This document shows positions 27,852-35,323 of a DNA stretch of 64,000 nucleotides, one piece after another. The stretch's first letter is position 1; every line of letters begins with the position of its first letter. Under the pieces are notes generated by a model. That model saw only the letters and a program-made list of their open reading frames with translations, did not search any database and had not been told where the DNA came from. Source of the stretch: Pedobacter segetis (GTDB lineage: Bacteria; Bacteroidota; Bacteroidia; Sphingobacteriales; Sphingobacteriaceae); NCBI RefSeq assembly GCF_016623585.1, contig NZ_JAEHFY010000020.1:1-64000 (forward strand). Reading direction: 5' to 3'. The position numbers and the translations under genes are program-made.

Positions 27852-30440
27852 TTATGCAGAATTTCTTGCTGCATTAACGATCCCATATAAAGTCCTTAAA
27901 ATCAGTTTATCATAAACTTCTTTTTGCTTTGGTTTAGTGTTTTTATCCAAGCTTTTGATAATTGCATAACGTTGGATGATAACCAGAGGCAGGATGATTT
28001 TTTCCCTAACATCGATAGATTGTGCTTCTATTGGGTATTTCTCCATCAAAACCTCGGTATCTGATAAATCTAATAACAGTTTTTGGGTCAATTGATACTC
28101 TGCATGCAGCATTTTCCAAAATTCCCCAAAAGTTTCATCATCAGCTAAGTAGGCCGTTAACCTAAAATCGGCTTTTTTCATAGACATCATACAATTATCT
28201 ACAATGGTTTTAAAAAACCCAGAATCTTTGTAAAGATTTTTAATGTTTAACCATTCTCCTTCTTCTTTTACCTTAGCCAAAGCGGTGCCCACGCCGTAAA
28301 AACCCGGTATGTTTTGTTTCAACTGACTCCATGAGGTAACAAAACTAATGGCTCTTAAATCCTCTAATTTTAATTCGGCATCAGAGTTTCTCTTTACCGG
28401 GCGGCTGCTAATGTTTATTTGAGAAAGCATTCTTAAAGGGCTTTGTACTTCCATAAATTTTAAAAACAAAGGGTTTGTTCTTAAATCTACAAAGGTGTTA
28501 TAGCTTATATCTGCCATTTTGCTCAATAAAACTTTCTCGCTCTCATTCATTGTATTTTCTTTCTGTTTATCTAGAGCAGAAGAAATACCAGCATGTATCA
28601 ATTGTTCTAAATTATTGATTGAGGTTTGAAAAGTACCATAATGCGAACTTATTGTTTGCCCCTGAACCGTGATTTGGATTTGTTTGTTAGCCACATCTTT
28701 ACCAAATGAAGCATAAAACTTATGTGTTTTACCTCCACCTCTTGCTGGTGGGCCTCCTCTGCCATCAAAAAAGGCCAAATCAATCCCGTTTTTTCTAGAA
28801 ACAGAGGTTAAAGTAAATTTTGCATAATATAAAGACCAGTTAGCCATTAAATAACCACCATCTTTTGTACTATCAGAAAAACCCAGCATAATAACCTGCC
28901 TATTTTTTCTGCGTTCTAAATGTTTTGAATAAATAGGGTGGCTATAAAGGCTTTGCATCACACTTTCAGCATCTTTTAAATCGTCTATGGTTTCAAAAAG
29001 TGGTACAAAATCAATATCTAATTCGTCCATTTTCCATCCGCTCCATAAAAACAATTGCATCAGTTGCAATATATCGGATGCTTTTTGGCAGTTGCTGATG
29101 ATGAAACGATGGCAAGCTCTTTTTCCGTTGTTCTTTTGAAGGTCTTTAATCAGTCTAATAACATCCAAACTATCTTTACTAAGGTCTTCAAATTTTTTAT
29201 AGTCGATCAGTTCGGCGGCATTTAAAGGTATTGAAGAGATTTTATCGCTTTCGGATAGATCCATATATCTTTCGCTAATGCTGCCTTTAATTTCGGGGTT
29301 CGTCATGCACTCTTCAAAAAGCCTCCTTAAAACCCTGCTATCTTGTCTAATATCCAAAGATGCGAAATGGCAGCCGAAAAGTTTCACTTTCCAAATCATA
29401 TCGTCCACAATATCAACAAATAAGCTATCGTGATACTCTATTAAAACACGTTTAATATTTCTTAAATTCTCTAAAAGGTCTTCTTTATTATCGTAAACAT
29501 TAACATTAGCCCTAAATGCATTATCATAAATGATGGTCTCTAAAATATCCATGTATTTCTCAACGCCATTAAATGTTACCCTGCGTTTCATGTTTTTAAA
29601 ATCACGGTAGTAACACCTAAACAAAGCTTTCCTTAAAAAAGAAGAAACTTGATCGGTGGTTCCTGCGGTTACAAAAGGATTGCCATCCCTATCGCCGCCT
29701 GGCCAAAAACCTAGTTCTATTAAAGAATGGTTATCTAGGTTTAGGTTAAAAACATTTTCCAGGTTCCTATGCACATCCGAAGCTGTTTGGTATAAAATAT
29801 TCTCCAAATACCAGGTTAGGCTGATTGCTTCATCTACGGGAGTAGGCTTTTTCTTCTTAAAAAACGGGGTTTTACCCAATTGTTGCAATAAAAGGTTGAT
29901 GGCGTTAACATCATTTTCTTTTATGGCATCGGTCAAATCCGTCATGATGCCTAAAACAGGGCCAGGGTAAAACTGGGTGGGGTGAGCGGTTAACACCAAC
30001 CTCAACTTAAATTCCTTTAAACAATCTTGTATCTTTTTATAAAGTACCTCGTCTTCTAAAGATTTATTCATCAATGTTTTTAACGAAGTTGCTTCTTCTT
30101 GGGAACTGATTTTACTGAATGCGGCATCTTCAACGGCATCAAACAAAACCACTTGCCTTTCAATGTATTGGATAAACCTAAACAACAGATCAGTAGTGTC
30201 TTGCTGTTTGGTTAAGCCCTTTTGCTGGGTAAAAAAAGATTCGATAATTTCATCTGGCTTTAACCTGTTTTCAATGCCTTTCTCGCAATGATCAAAGAAA
30301 TAAGGCAGGGCAAGGCCTGTATTCTTAACGCTGTAAAATGGAAGGGTTAAGAATAAACTGTTATAAAGGTCAAATTTTGTTGTTACTTCATTTTTGAAAA
30401 TGATATCTTTTGAATTGAGTTGTTTGTTTAGTTTCGACAT
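27852..30440 (-). CDS. ppc: phosphoenolpyruvate carboxylase
   Basis: This enzyme adds bicarbonate to phosphoenolpyruvate to give oxaloacetate, refilling the TCA cycle. The 862-residue product shows the catalytic-His segment VLTAHPTQFYPGP, the FWPGGDRDGNPF motif and the glycine-rich loop GRGGPPARGGG. Two positions differ from the classical pattern: the usual FHGRGG reads FDGRGG, and the C-terminal RNTG reads RNSA. These may be traits of a Bacteroidota clade or mark altered catalysis or regulation. It is a single gene with its own terminator. The family call is firm. Confidence 0.9.
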   Translation of the reverse strand: MSKLNKQLNSKDIIFKNEVTTKFDLYNSLFLTLPFYSVKNTGLALPYFFDHCEKGIENRLKPDEIIESFFTQQKGLTKQQDTTDLLFRFIQYIERQVVLFDAVEDAAFSKISSQEEATSLKTLMNKSLEDEVLYKKIQDCLKEFKLRLVLTAHPTQFYPGPVLGIMTDLTDAIKENDVNAINLLLQQLGKTPFFKKKKPTPVDEAISLTWYLENILYQTASDVHRNLENVFNLNLDNHSLIELGFWPGGDRDGNPFVTAGTTDQVSSFLRKALFRCYYRDFKNMKRRVTFNGVEKYMDILETIIYDNAFRANVNVYDNKEDLLENLRNIKRVLIEYHDSLFVDIVDDMIWKVKLFGCHFASLDIRQDSRVLRRLFEECMTNPEIKGSISERYMDLSESDKISSIPLNAAELIDYKKFEDLSKDSLDVIRLIKDLQKNNGKRACHRFIISNCQKASDILQLMQLFLWSGWKMDELDIDFVPLFETIDDLKDAESVMQSLYSHPIYSKHLERRKNRQVIMLGFSDSTKDGGYLMANWSLYYAKFTLTSVSRKNGIDLAFFDGRGGPPARGGGKTHKFYASFGKDVANKQIQITVQGQTISSHYGTFQTSINNLEQLIHAGISSALDKQKENTMNESEKVLLSKMADISYNTFVDLRTNPLFLKFMEVQSPLRMLSQINISSRPVKRNSDAELKLEDLRAISFVTSWSQLKQNIPGFYGVGTALAKVKEEGEWLNIKNLYKDSGFFKTIVDNCMMSMKKADFRLTAYLADDETFGEFWKMLHAEYQLTQKLLLDLSDTEVLMEKYPIEAQSIDVREKIILPLVIIQRYAIIKSLDKNTKPKQKEVYDKLILRTLYGIVNAARNSA

Positions 30441-30640
30441 GATGTGTGAAAATTACAAAATCTTTGTTAGTACACAAATAAATAAAGAAAATATACCATT
30501 TTAAGTTTCAGACTAGTTAATAAATTATTGGCTTTTTAAAGTAAAACTTTAACAAATCATAAAATATAAAAAATTAATATTCTGATGGATAATAGATTAC
30601 AGCATTCAACTAAAAAAAATCAATAATTATTCAAATAATA

Positions 30641-30671
30641 TTTGCCAAAATGATTCGCTTTCGTACTTTTG
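30641..30671 (+). promoter_or_regulatory. textbook Bacteroidota promoter of tRNA-Ser
   Basis: TTTG (30641-30644), exactly 19 bases, then TACTTTTG (30664-30671). This is a full match to TTTG-N19-TAnnTTTG. The expected start point falls within a few bases of the mature tRNA 5' end at 30676. Confidence 0.85.
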
Positions 30672-30675
30672 CGGC

Positions 30676-30760
30676 GGAGAGCTGGCAGAGTGGTCGATTG
30701 CGACAGTCTTGAAAACTGTTGACTGTAACAGGTCCGGGGGTTCGAATCCCTCGCTCTCCG
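30676..30760 (+). tRNA. tRNA-Ser (anticodon UGA)
   Basis: The acceptor stem GGAGAGC pairs with GCTCTCC. The anticodon stem ACAGT/ACTGT closes the loop CTTGAAA with anticodon TGA at 30710-30712. A long class II variable arm and the T-loop TTCGAAT follow, as expected for serine. The CCA end is not encoded. A promoter lies directly upstream and a hairpin terminator at 30773-30808. The gene reads UCA and similar serine codons. Confidence 0.96.
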
Positions 30761-30772
30761 CGTAATAATATT

Positions 30773-30808
30773 AAAAGCCTGTTAAATCGTTGATTTAGAC
30801 AGGCTTTT
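30773..30808 (+). terminator. terminator of tRNA-Ser
   Basis: AAAAGCCTGT pairs with ACAGGCTTTT, with AAATC/GATTT pairing inside, ending in a T-run. It lies 12 bases after the tRNA. Confidence 0.75.
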
Positions 30809-30895
30809 ATGTTTAAGCTTTATTCTGCTAATTCATCAGCATCGCAAGTTATTACTATAAAAAACTGACAATCAAGTATTTTTGATACATTGTGA

Positions 30896-30908
30896 GTTCG
30901 AATCCCTC
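30896..30908. repeat. repeat of the tRNA-Ser T-arm (possible attachment-site remnant)
   Basis: GTTCGAATCCCTC is an exact 13-bp copy of bases 30740-30752 of tRNA-Ser. The sequences before it cannot fold into a tRNA, so it is not a second gene. Position between the tRNA and a defence operon suits a decayed att site. Caveat: the T-loop part is shared by many tRNAs. Confidence 0.4.
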
Positions 30909-30925
30909 TCAGATTAACCTAATTT

Positions 30926-31107
30926 ATGAAACAAAAATCACGCATTAAAAAAAGCATCCAGGAAATTTAGAGCAGAGAATAGCTGATTTCCGTGCTCGAA
31001 ATGAAGAGGAAAGAGAAAAAGCATTAGACGCTCTTATTGTAGATATCATCGTTCAAGCGACGTTGTAAGAATATTATGAAATAACTGGAAGTACTGAAGG
31101 ACGATAA
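30926..31107 (+). pseudogene. degraded small gene of unknown type
   Basis: An ATG at 30926 opens a Lys-rich frame that stops at 30968. A second frame offset by one base starts with EQRIADFRARNEEEREKA and runs to a TAA at 31066. It then continues in the same frame to another TAA at 31105. One indel and one nonsense change would join these into about 60 residues of a charged helical protein. I do not recognise it. It could be left over from the mobile element that brought the neighbouring defence genes. Confidence 0.4.
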
Positions 31108-31142
31108 ATTATCTAAGCAAAGAACATTTTATAGTCCAAGAT

Positions 31143-31967
31143 TTATATCTGCTCATCAACCTCTTCGCCTATATTTTTCAAATAAGCGTTTAAGTTAATT
31201 GCAGGAATTGTCCCAATTGCTTGCTGTAAGTATCTCGTTAGCTGCATAAAGAAAGTTACAAATGAGTGGTCAGCCTCGCTAAATTTCATCTTATTAAACT
31301 TCCGATTAGCATAAAATTTTAAATAGGCTTCCTGTCCAACTATTGTAATTTCTTCATTTGGGTTATAATCAATATAAAAACTACCATAATCAGCGATACA
31401 CCCTAAATCAACACTTTGGAGATTATCTAACGCTTTGATATGCTTTTCAATTGTATCATTATTCTTATGAGTGAAACCGTTAGTGCTGCAAAGAATTCCA
31501 CCTATTATTTTTGTTAAGGGGCGGGGAGTAAATTTTGTGCCTCCGTTAATAAAGCTTGCAGCCTCTCTTTTTAGCACTCTTACGCTTTCAATTTTTTCTC
31601 CTGCATATTCTATGTATGTTTTTTCTCCAACATTACCTTGTATATCAGGTTTTACTTCAAAAACTGCATATACTCCTTCTGCCGGAACATAGTAAAATCC
31701 ATTCTGATTAAAGATAAAAGGAGTAAACCAATTGTCATATACAACAATATCCATTTGTTGGCTTGTATTGCCTTCGTGGTCTATTACTATTGCTTTATCA
31801 ACGCAATATCTGTTTGGTAAATATTTTCGCAACCATTCAATCCAAGCATTTTCTATCGCGTCGCCTTTAGAACCAGGATGGTCAATAAATTCTCTATTTG
31901 TATTTAGTTGGGCAGACATCTGGCGCTGCAACCCATTGAATAATTGTTTTAAATCGACTTTAGTCAT
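31143..31967 (-). CDS. DUF6602-like PD-(D/E)XK nuclease, predicted CBASS effector
   Basis: The 274-residue protein begins at the ATG 31965-31967; a longer frame to 32006 would run deeper into the upstream gene and looks less natural. It shows a nuclease core: Glu39 (GDAIE), Asp73 (QQMDIVVYD) and Glu104-x-Lys106 (VFEVKP), the order expected of PD-(D/E)XK enzymes. The segment GSKGDAIEN...LRKYLPNRYCVDKAIVID (given in parts) resembles DUF6602. It overlaps cap3 by eight bases and ends the CBASS operon, the usual effector place. No SAVED or other sensor domain is visible, so it may bind the cyclic nucleotide itself, as NucC does. That is inference. Confidence 0.7.
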   Translation of the reverse strand: MTKVDLKQLFNGLQRQMSAQLNTNREFIDHPGSKGDAIENAWIEWLRKYLPNRYCVDKAIVIDHEGNTSQQMDIVVYDNWFTPFIFNQNGFYYVPAEGVYAVFEVKPDIQGNVGEKTYIEYAGEKIESVRVLKREAASFINGGTKFTPRPLTKIIGGILCSTNGFTHKNNDTIEKHIKALDNLQSVDLGCIADYGSFYIDYNPNEEITIVGQEAYLKFYANRKFNKMKFSEADHSFVTFFMQLTRYLQQAIGTIPAINLNAYLKNIGEEVDEQI

Positions 31968-32418
31968 ATTTATATAAGTTATTTTCAAACCATACATAAA
32001 ATCCAAAATCTACTGTGTTTTTGGAATATCCTATTATTAATAAAACAGGATTTGCAATGGAAGTATTTTTGTTATTAATAATTGTATTTATTGCCGAAAT
32101 ATCTGTTGCGCTCGGGATGGGGCTATTATTCGGATGAGTATGCCATTCTCCGATGTAAATTTTTATCGGGGTGCCTGTATAAAATTCCGTAAATTCATTT
32201 TCAATTCCTTCTGTACTTCGTTCAAAAGAATATTTTGATGCTTGATATCTCTTTGGAAGCACAGTATCTGTAATGTGCAAATGCCGGTTATCTTCGGAAT
32301 AATACCCAATTAAAAATCCACCAAATTCTTTCTGGTAATGAGTTTTGCCAATTTCCAAAAGTTTATTCAGTAGTTCAGCTTCAAGGCTTAACCCTATTTT
32401 TTCTATTTTTAAAATCAA
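31960..32418 (-). CDS. cap3: CBASS Cap3, JAMM/MPN-type deconjugating peptidase
   Basis: The 152-residue protein is a compact JAB/MPN domain. Its JAMM zinc motif is complete: Glu in QKEFGGFLIG, then GEWHTHP...SATD giving H-x-H-x7-S-x-x-D. In type II CBASS, Cap3 cuts the bond made by Cap2 between the C-terminus of the CD-NTase and a target, and so tunes the response. The gene overlaps cap2 by four bases and the nuclease gene by eight, within one operon. The role is inferred from context plus motif. Confidence 0.88.
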   Translation of the reverse strand: MILKIEKIGLSLEAELLNKLLEIGKTHYQKEFGGFLIGYYSEDNRHLHITDTVLPKRYQASKYSFERSTEGIENEFTEFYTGTPIKIYIGEWHTHPNNSPIPSATDISAINTIINNKNTSIANPVLLIIGYSKNTVDFGFYVWFENNLYKYD

Positions 32419-34085
32419 AATTCCTTTATACTAATGTTGAAGCAATTTGTATCATCCGTTTCAATGAAAAAATTTCGTAGTGTCTTTTCTTGCTCGAACT
32501 TTGTATTTATCTGTTTTATCGCTGCCTGTACAAGAACATTTATATCATTATATGAGGCTTTAAACGTCGGGCTCCAACATCCTGTAGGATTATGCAAGTC
32601 GTCAACATCAAACTTTAATATATTCCCAGCAAATTGAGAGATGATGAAATCATATCTGTTTTGTTCCGCAGCACACACCAAATGTTTGGCGTGATTTGAT
32701 ATTGAAAGATTTAAGAGTGTTGACTTTATTTGTAGCTGACTTAACACATATAGCAAACCATTGTCAGCCGAGCAATCAATTATAATATCATACTCTTCAA
32801 GATGTTTTTCCATTTCAGCTTTGATACCGGTATCTGCCAAGTGCGATTTAATGAAAAAATCAAAGGCTTCGGAATAATCATATCCACCATTAATCGGCTC
32901 AAAGAAGGGAGAAATTAGACACAATTCGTTTATCAGATCATTGGTCTTATTTGTAATTCCTGTAAAGAAAGAATATTCTGACCTGCAAACATTTTCCGGT
33001 TCTTTTACATCAAACTCAATAAAACCTAATCTGCGGCAACCACATCTTATCAATGTTTTGGCTAATATGCTTCCAACGGCTCCGATTCCAATAATCAATA
33101 TTTTACTTTCAGTTATTCGCTCACTTAGTTTTCCTCTGCCAAAAAAGTATTTATAAGAACAGTTTCGGGTCATCGCCCAATGGATGGACCTATCTTCTTC
33201 AATCTTTGTAAGCCATTGCTTGTCTATTTTTTCGCCGTAGATAGGAAAGTTACCAATCTCAAGTATAATGGCCTGCCAATGAATTTCTGTTTCAGAAATA
33301 TTGTATCCTACAAATAAAGGAAGCGTTTTCCCATTCTCTTTTGCCAGTCTTTCTTCAACATTGTGTAGAAATTTTAAAAAATCTTGTGGTAATGTCGTCT
33401 CAAAGTCTTTCCAATCATTAAAAACCCATCGTTGATTTTTACTTGGTGCATCTTTTAAGAAGACGAATAATGCGGTGCTTTGAGGCAGGTTTTTAAGTTG
33501 GAAATTCCAATCTACATCTACTATTTTTTTCCTATCCTTATTTAAGAAAGCTTGGAAAATACTGCTTTGAATATTCTCTTTATAAAAAACCCCATTGTTC
33601 ATTATTGAATAATCAACAAAGCCAAATTGGTTTTTATGAAAAGTATAATCTACTTCACTAAAGAAGTAAGCAAAATAATTTTCCTTGAATGCTTTTTGTG
33701 GTACAATTAAATGTTCATAATGAGTATCTGAATCTTTGTTGATGTAGTATTTCTTAATCCAAGCCTTTACAGATTCAATATCATATATCAGTTTTTGGGA
33801 CAAAACAGGAGTATGTGCCGTATGAATGCAGATGGCTCCATTCTGCATAATGTGTTTGTGTTCTATTAAATTATCATTAGAAAACTTAATAGTTTCAGTC
33901 TCGTGGCTTTTAAACGGATATTGAGGATGGATAGTAACATTGAATTCTAATGGCTGCATCAAACCGCCAACAAAAACTGTAATACATCCCTCGATGTCAA
34001 TTTTGCTTTGCTCAAATGGCTTTACAATTTTCACATCGGGGATGCCTTTTATCACTGTATTGATTTCATTTACTCTTTGGCTCAT
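32415..34085 (-). CDS. cap2: CBASS Cap2, E2-E1 fusion ubiquitin-transfer-like enzyme
   Basis: The 556-residue protein joins an N-terminal E2-like domain to a C-terminal ThiF/E1 adenylation domain. The E2 part has its active Cys86 in NGAICIHTAHTP. The E1 part starts near residue 325 with the nucleotide loop IIGIGAVGS (333-338), the ENVCRSEY segment, and the catalytic Cys503 in NPTGCWSPTF. Cap2 activates the CD-NTase C-terminus and conjugates it to target molecules, which primes the synthase. It starts five bases after the CD-NTase gene. All expected catalytic residues are present. Confidence 0.9.
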   Translation of the reverse strand: MSQRVNEINTVIKGIPDVKIVKPFEQSKIDIEGCITVFVGGLMQPLEFNVTIHPQYPFKSHETETIKFSNDNLIEHKHIMQNGAICIHTAHTPVLSQKLIYDIESVKAWIKKYYINKDSDTHYEHLIVPQKAFKENYFAYFFSEVDYTFHKNQFGFVDYSIMNNGVFYKENIQSSIFQAFLNKDRKKIVDVDWNFQLKNLPQSTALFVFLKDAPSKNQRWVFNDWKDFETTLPQDFLKFLHNVEERLAKENGKTLPLFVGYNISETEIHWQAIILEIGNFPIYGEKIDKQWLTKIEEDRSIHWAMTRNCSYKYFFGRGKLSERITESKILIIGIGAVGSILAKTLIRCGCRRLGFIEFDVKEPENVCRSEYSFFTGITNKTNDLINELCLISPFFEPINGGYDYSEAFDFFIKSHLADTGIKAEMEKHLEEYDIIIDCSADNGLLYVLSQLQIKSTLLNLSISNHAKHLVCAAEQNRYDFIISQFAGNILKFDVDDLHNPTGCWSPTFKASYNDINVLVQAAIKQINTKFEQEKTLRNFFIETDDTNCFNISIKEF

Positions 34086-34090
34086 TATAA

Positions 34091-35065
34091 TTATCCAAAA
34101 TTTAGTTTCGGTGGAGGGACTGGCATACCGCTGTTGGTTCCATATTGGTTAGTTTTAGACTCTTCCTTTTTAAACTTTGAATTTTCAGGAAAATAGGTTT
34201 TCAAATTTTCGTCATTATCCCTAATCCTGTCAAGCATATTTTTCATATCATCCGATAGCTGTTGTTTTTCGTACGAAGTTAAAGTGTCGGCCAAATCATT
34301 AGAGCTATTACCTGGGTCTTTTAGTGTAAAGCTGTCCTTGGTTACGTTATCCCTAATATATTCTAAGACAGTTTCAAGTTTCTCCCAAATACTTCCGGTT
34401 ATGGTTTTGTTATCAAATGCTTTAATAGTAATGAGTTCCAAAAAGAATGATTTTGTAGGATAATTATATTTAGTGTTTTTCCAAACTTTCAAAAGGCGTA
34501 TAATTTTTCTTATTGAATCTTTTTCATCCGTAGCTCTGGTTTTAATGTTATTGATTTGAGCTTTGACATTAGTTTTAATACGTTCGCTTCCTGCATCGAT
34601 ATTCCCGTACTTGTAATACACATACAAGTTCAAATTTTCATTTTCCTTGTATTGGTCTTGAGATAACTCTCGTCCTGGGACAACATCAATCTTAATTACG
34701 TCTCCATCACTATCTGCATAAAACTCCAGCCCAATTGAAACCTTTTGTTTTTTAACCTCGGCAACATCTTTGTATTTTTCGTAAAGGAAATCATAGACAT
34801 CTTCATACATTTCTTTTAATGTTCCGCTGCAGCCAAAAGCATTACGTTTGAATGGAGACACCAAATCGAAATCGAATTTTGTGTTAATAGCGGTATTCTT
34901 GGCGTACGAACCGGAGTTAAACGGAGAGTAAATGTCGCTCTCGTATTTGTCTTCTAAGGCTTCTTTAACCTCGTTTTTCTTTTTGACGTATTTATCAAAA
35001 AGTGTTTCTTCTTTCGTTATTTGATGCGTCGAAATAACTGAATCTAAATGTTTGTTTTTATCCAT
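34091..35065 (-). CDS. CBASS CD-NTase (cGAS/DncV-like nucleotidyltransferase)
   Basis: The 324-residue enzyme would make a cyclic oligonucleotide second messenger when phage infection is sensed. The nucleotidyltransferase core is intact: Gly52-Ser53 in FNSGSYAKNT, Asp65 and Asp67 in KFDFDLVSP, and a third acid, Asp127, in VIKIDVVPG. The C-terminal tail is flexible and Pro-rich (SGMPVPPPKLNFG) and ends in glycine, as needed for conjugation by Cap2. It is the first gene of the operon, with a candidate promoter and direct repeats upstream. Clade and product cannot be told by eye. Confidence 0.9.
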   Translation of the reverse strand: MDKNKHLDSVISTHQITKEETLFDKYVKKKNEVKEALEDKYESDIYSPFNSGSYAKNTAINTKFDFDLVSPFKRNAFGCSGTLKEMYEDVYDFLYEKYKDVAEVKKQKVSIGLEFYADSDGDVIKIDVVPGRELSQDQYKENENLNLYVYYKYGNIDAGSERIKTNVKAQINNIKTRATDEKDSIRKIIRLLKVWKNTKYNYPTKSFFLELITIKAFDNKTITGSIWEKLETVLEYIRDNVTKDSFTLKDPGNSSNDLADTLTSYEKQQLSDDMKNMLDRIRDNDENLKTYFPENSKFKKEESKTNQYGTNSGMPVPPPKLNFG

Positions 35066-35112
35066 TTTGTAATATTTAAAAAGTTACTGATGCATCTATA
35101 GGCATCCAAATA

Positions 35113-35120
35113 CAAAGTTA
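35113..35120 (-). promoter_or_regulatory. predicted CBASS promoter (-7 box)
   Basis: The minus strand reads TAACTTTG, matching TAnnTTTG. Exactly 19 bases further upstream lies TTTA (35140-35143), one base off TTTG. The expected leader to the CD-NTase ATG is about 40 bases. The tandem repeats at 35141-35166 touch the -33 element. Confidence 0.5.
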
Positions 35121-35140
35121 CAAAATGTATTCCAAATAAT

Positions 35141-35166
35141 AAATCTGTCAACCAAATCTGTCAACC
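35141..35166. repeat. tandem 13-bp direct repeat, candidate operator
   Basis: AAATCTGTCAACC occurs twice in direct succession (35141-35153 and 35154-35166). Its core TGTCAACC recurs at 35280-35287, inside the promoter of the divergent regulator, where TGTCAACCAAA is shared over 11 bases with the first unit. The position beside both promoters suits operators for the HTH protein at 35324. Confidence 0.5.
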
Positions 35167-35271
35167 AGTTAGTTTTTACTTAAATTGTGAGATAATGCCC
35201 TTTTCTAACGCGTTTGCTGTATGTGAACTTTTGTCATAGTTACAACTGATGGCACAATACACCATAATACT

Positions 35272-35303
35272 ATTGCATTTGTCAACCAAAACAATTACCT
35301 TTG
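35272..35303 (+). promoter_or_regulatory. promoter of the HTH-peptidase regulator, with an embedded repeat unit
   Basis: TACCTTTG (35296-35303) fits TAnnTTTG, and ATTG (35272-35275) lies 20 bases upstream as a near -33 element. TGTCAACC (35280-35287) sits between the two elements, where a bound repressor would block polymerase. The promoter lies after the possible start at 35249, which supports the ATG at 35324. Confidence 0.5.
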
Positions 35304-35323
35304 CGGTACAAAATCAATATACA

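Noticed and set aside
35249-35323. Longer N-terminus of the HTH-peptidase protein
   Set aside because: The predicted promoter and a repeat unit lie inside this stretch, and the XRE domain begins right after the ATG at 35324.
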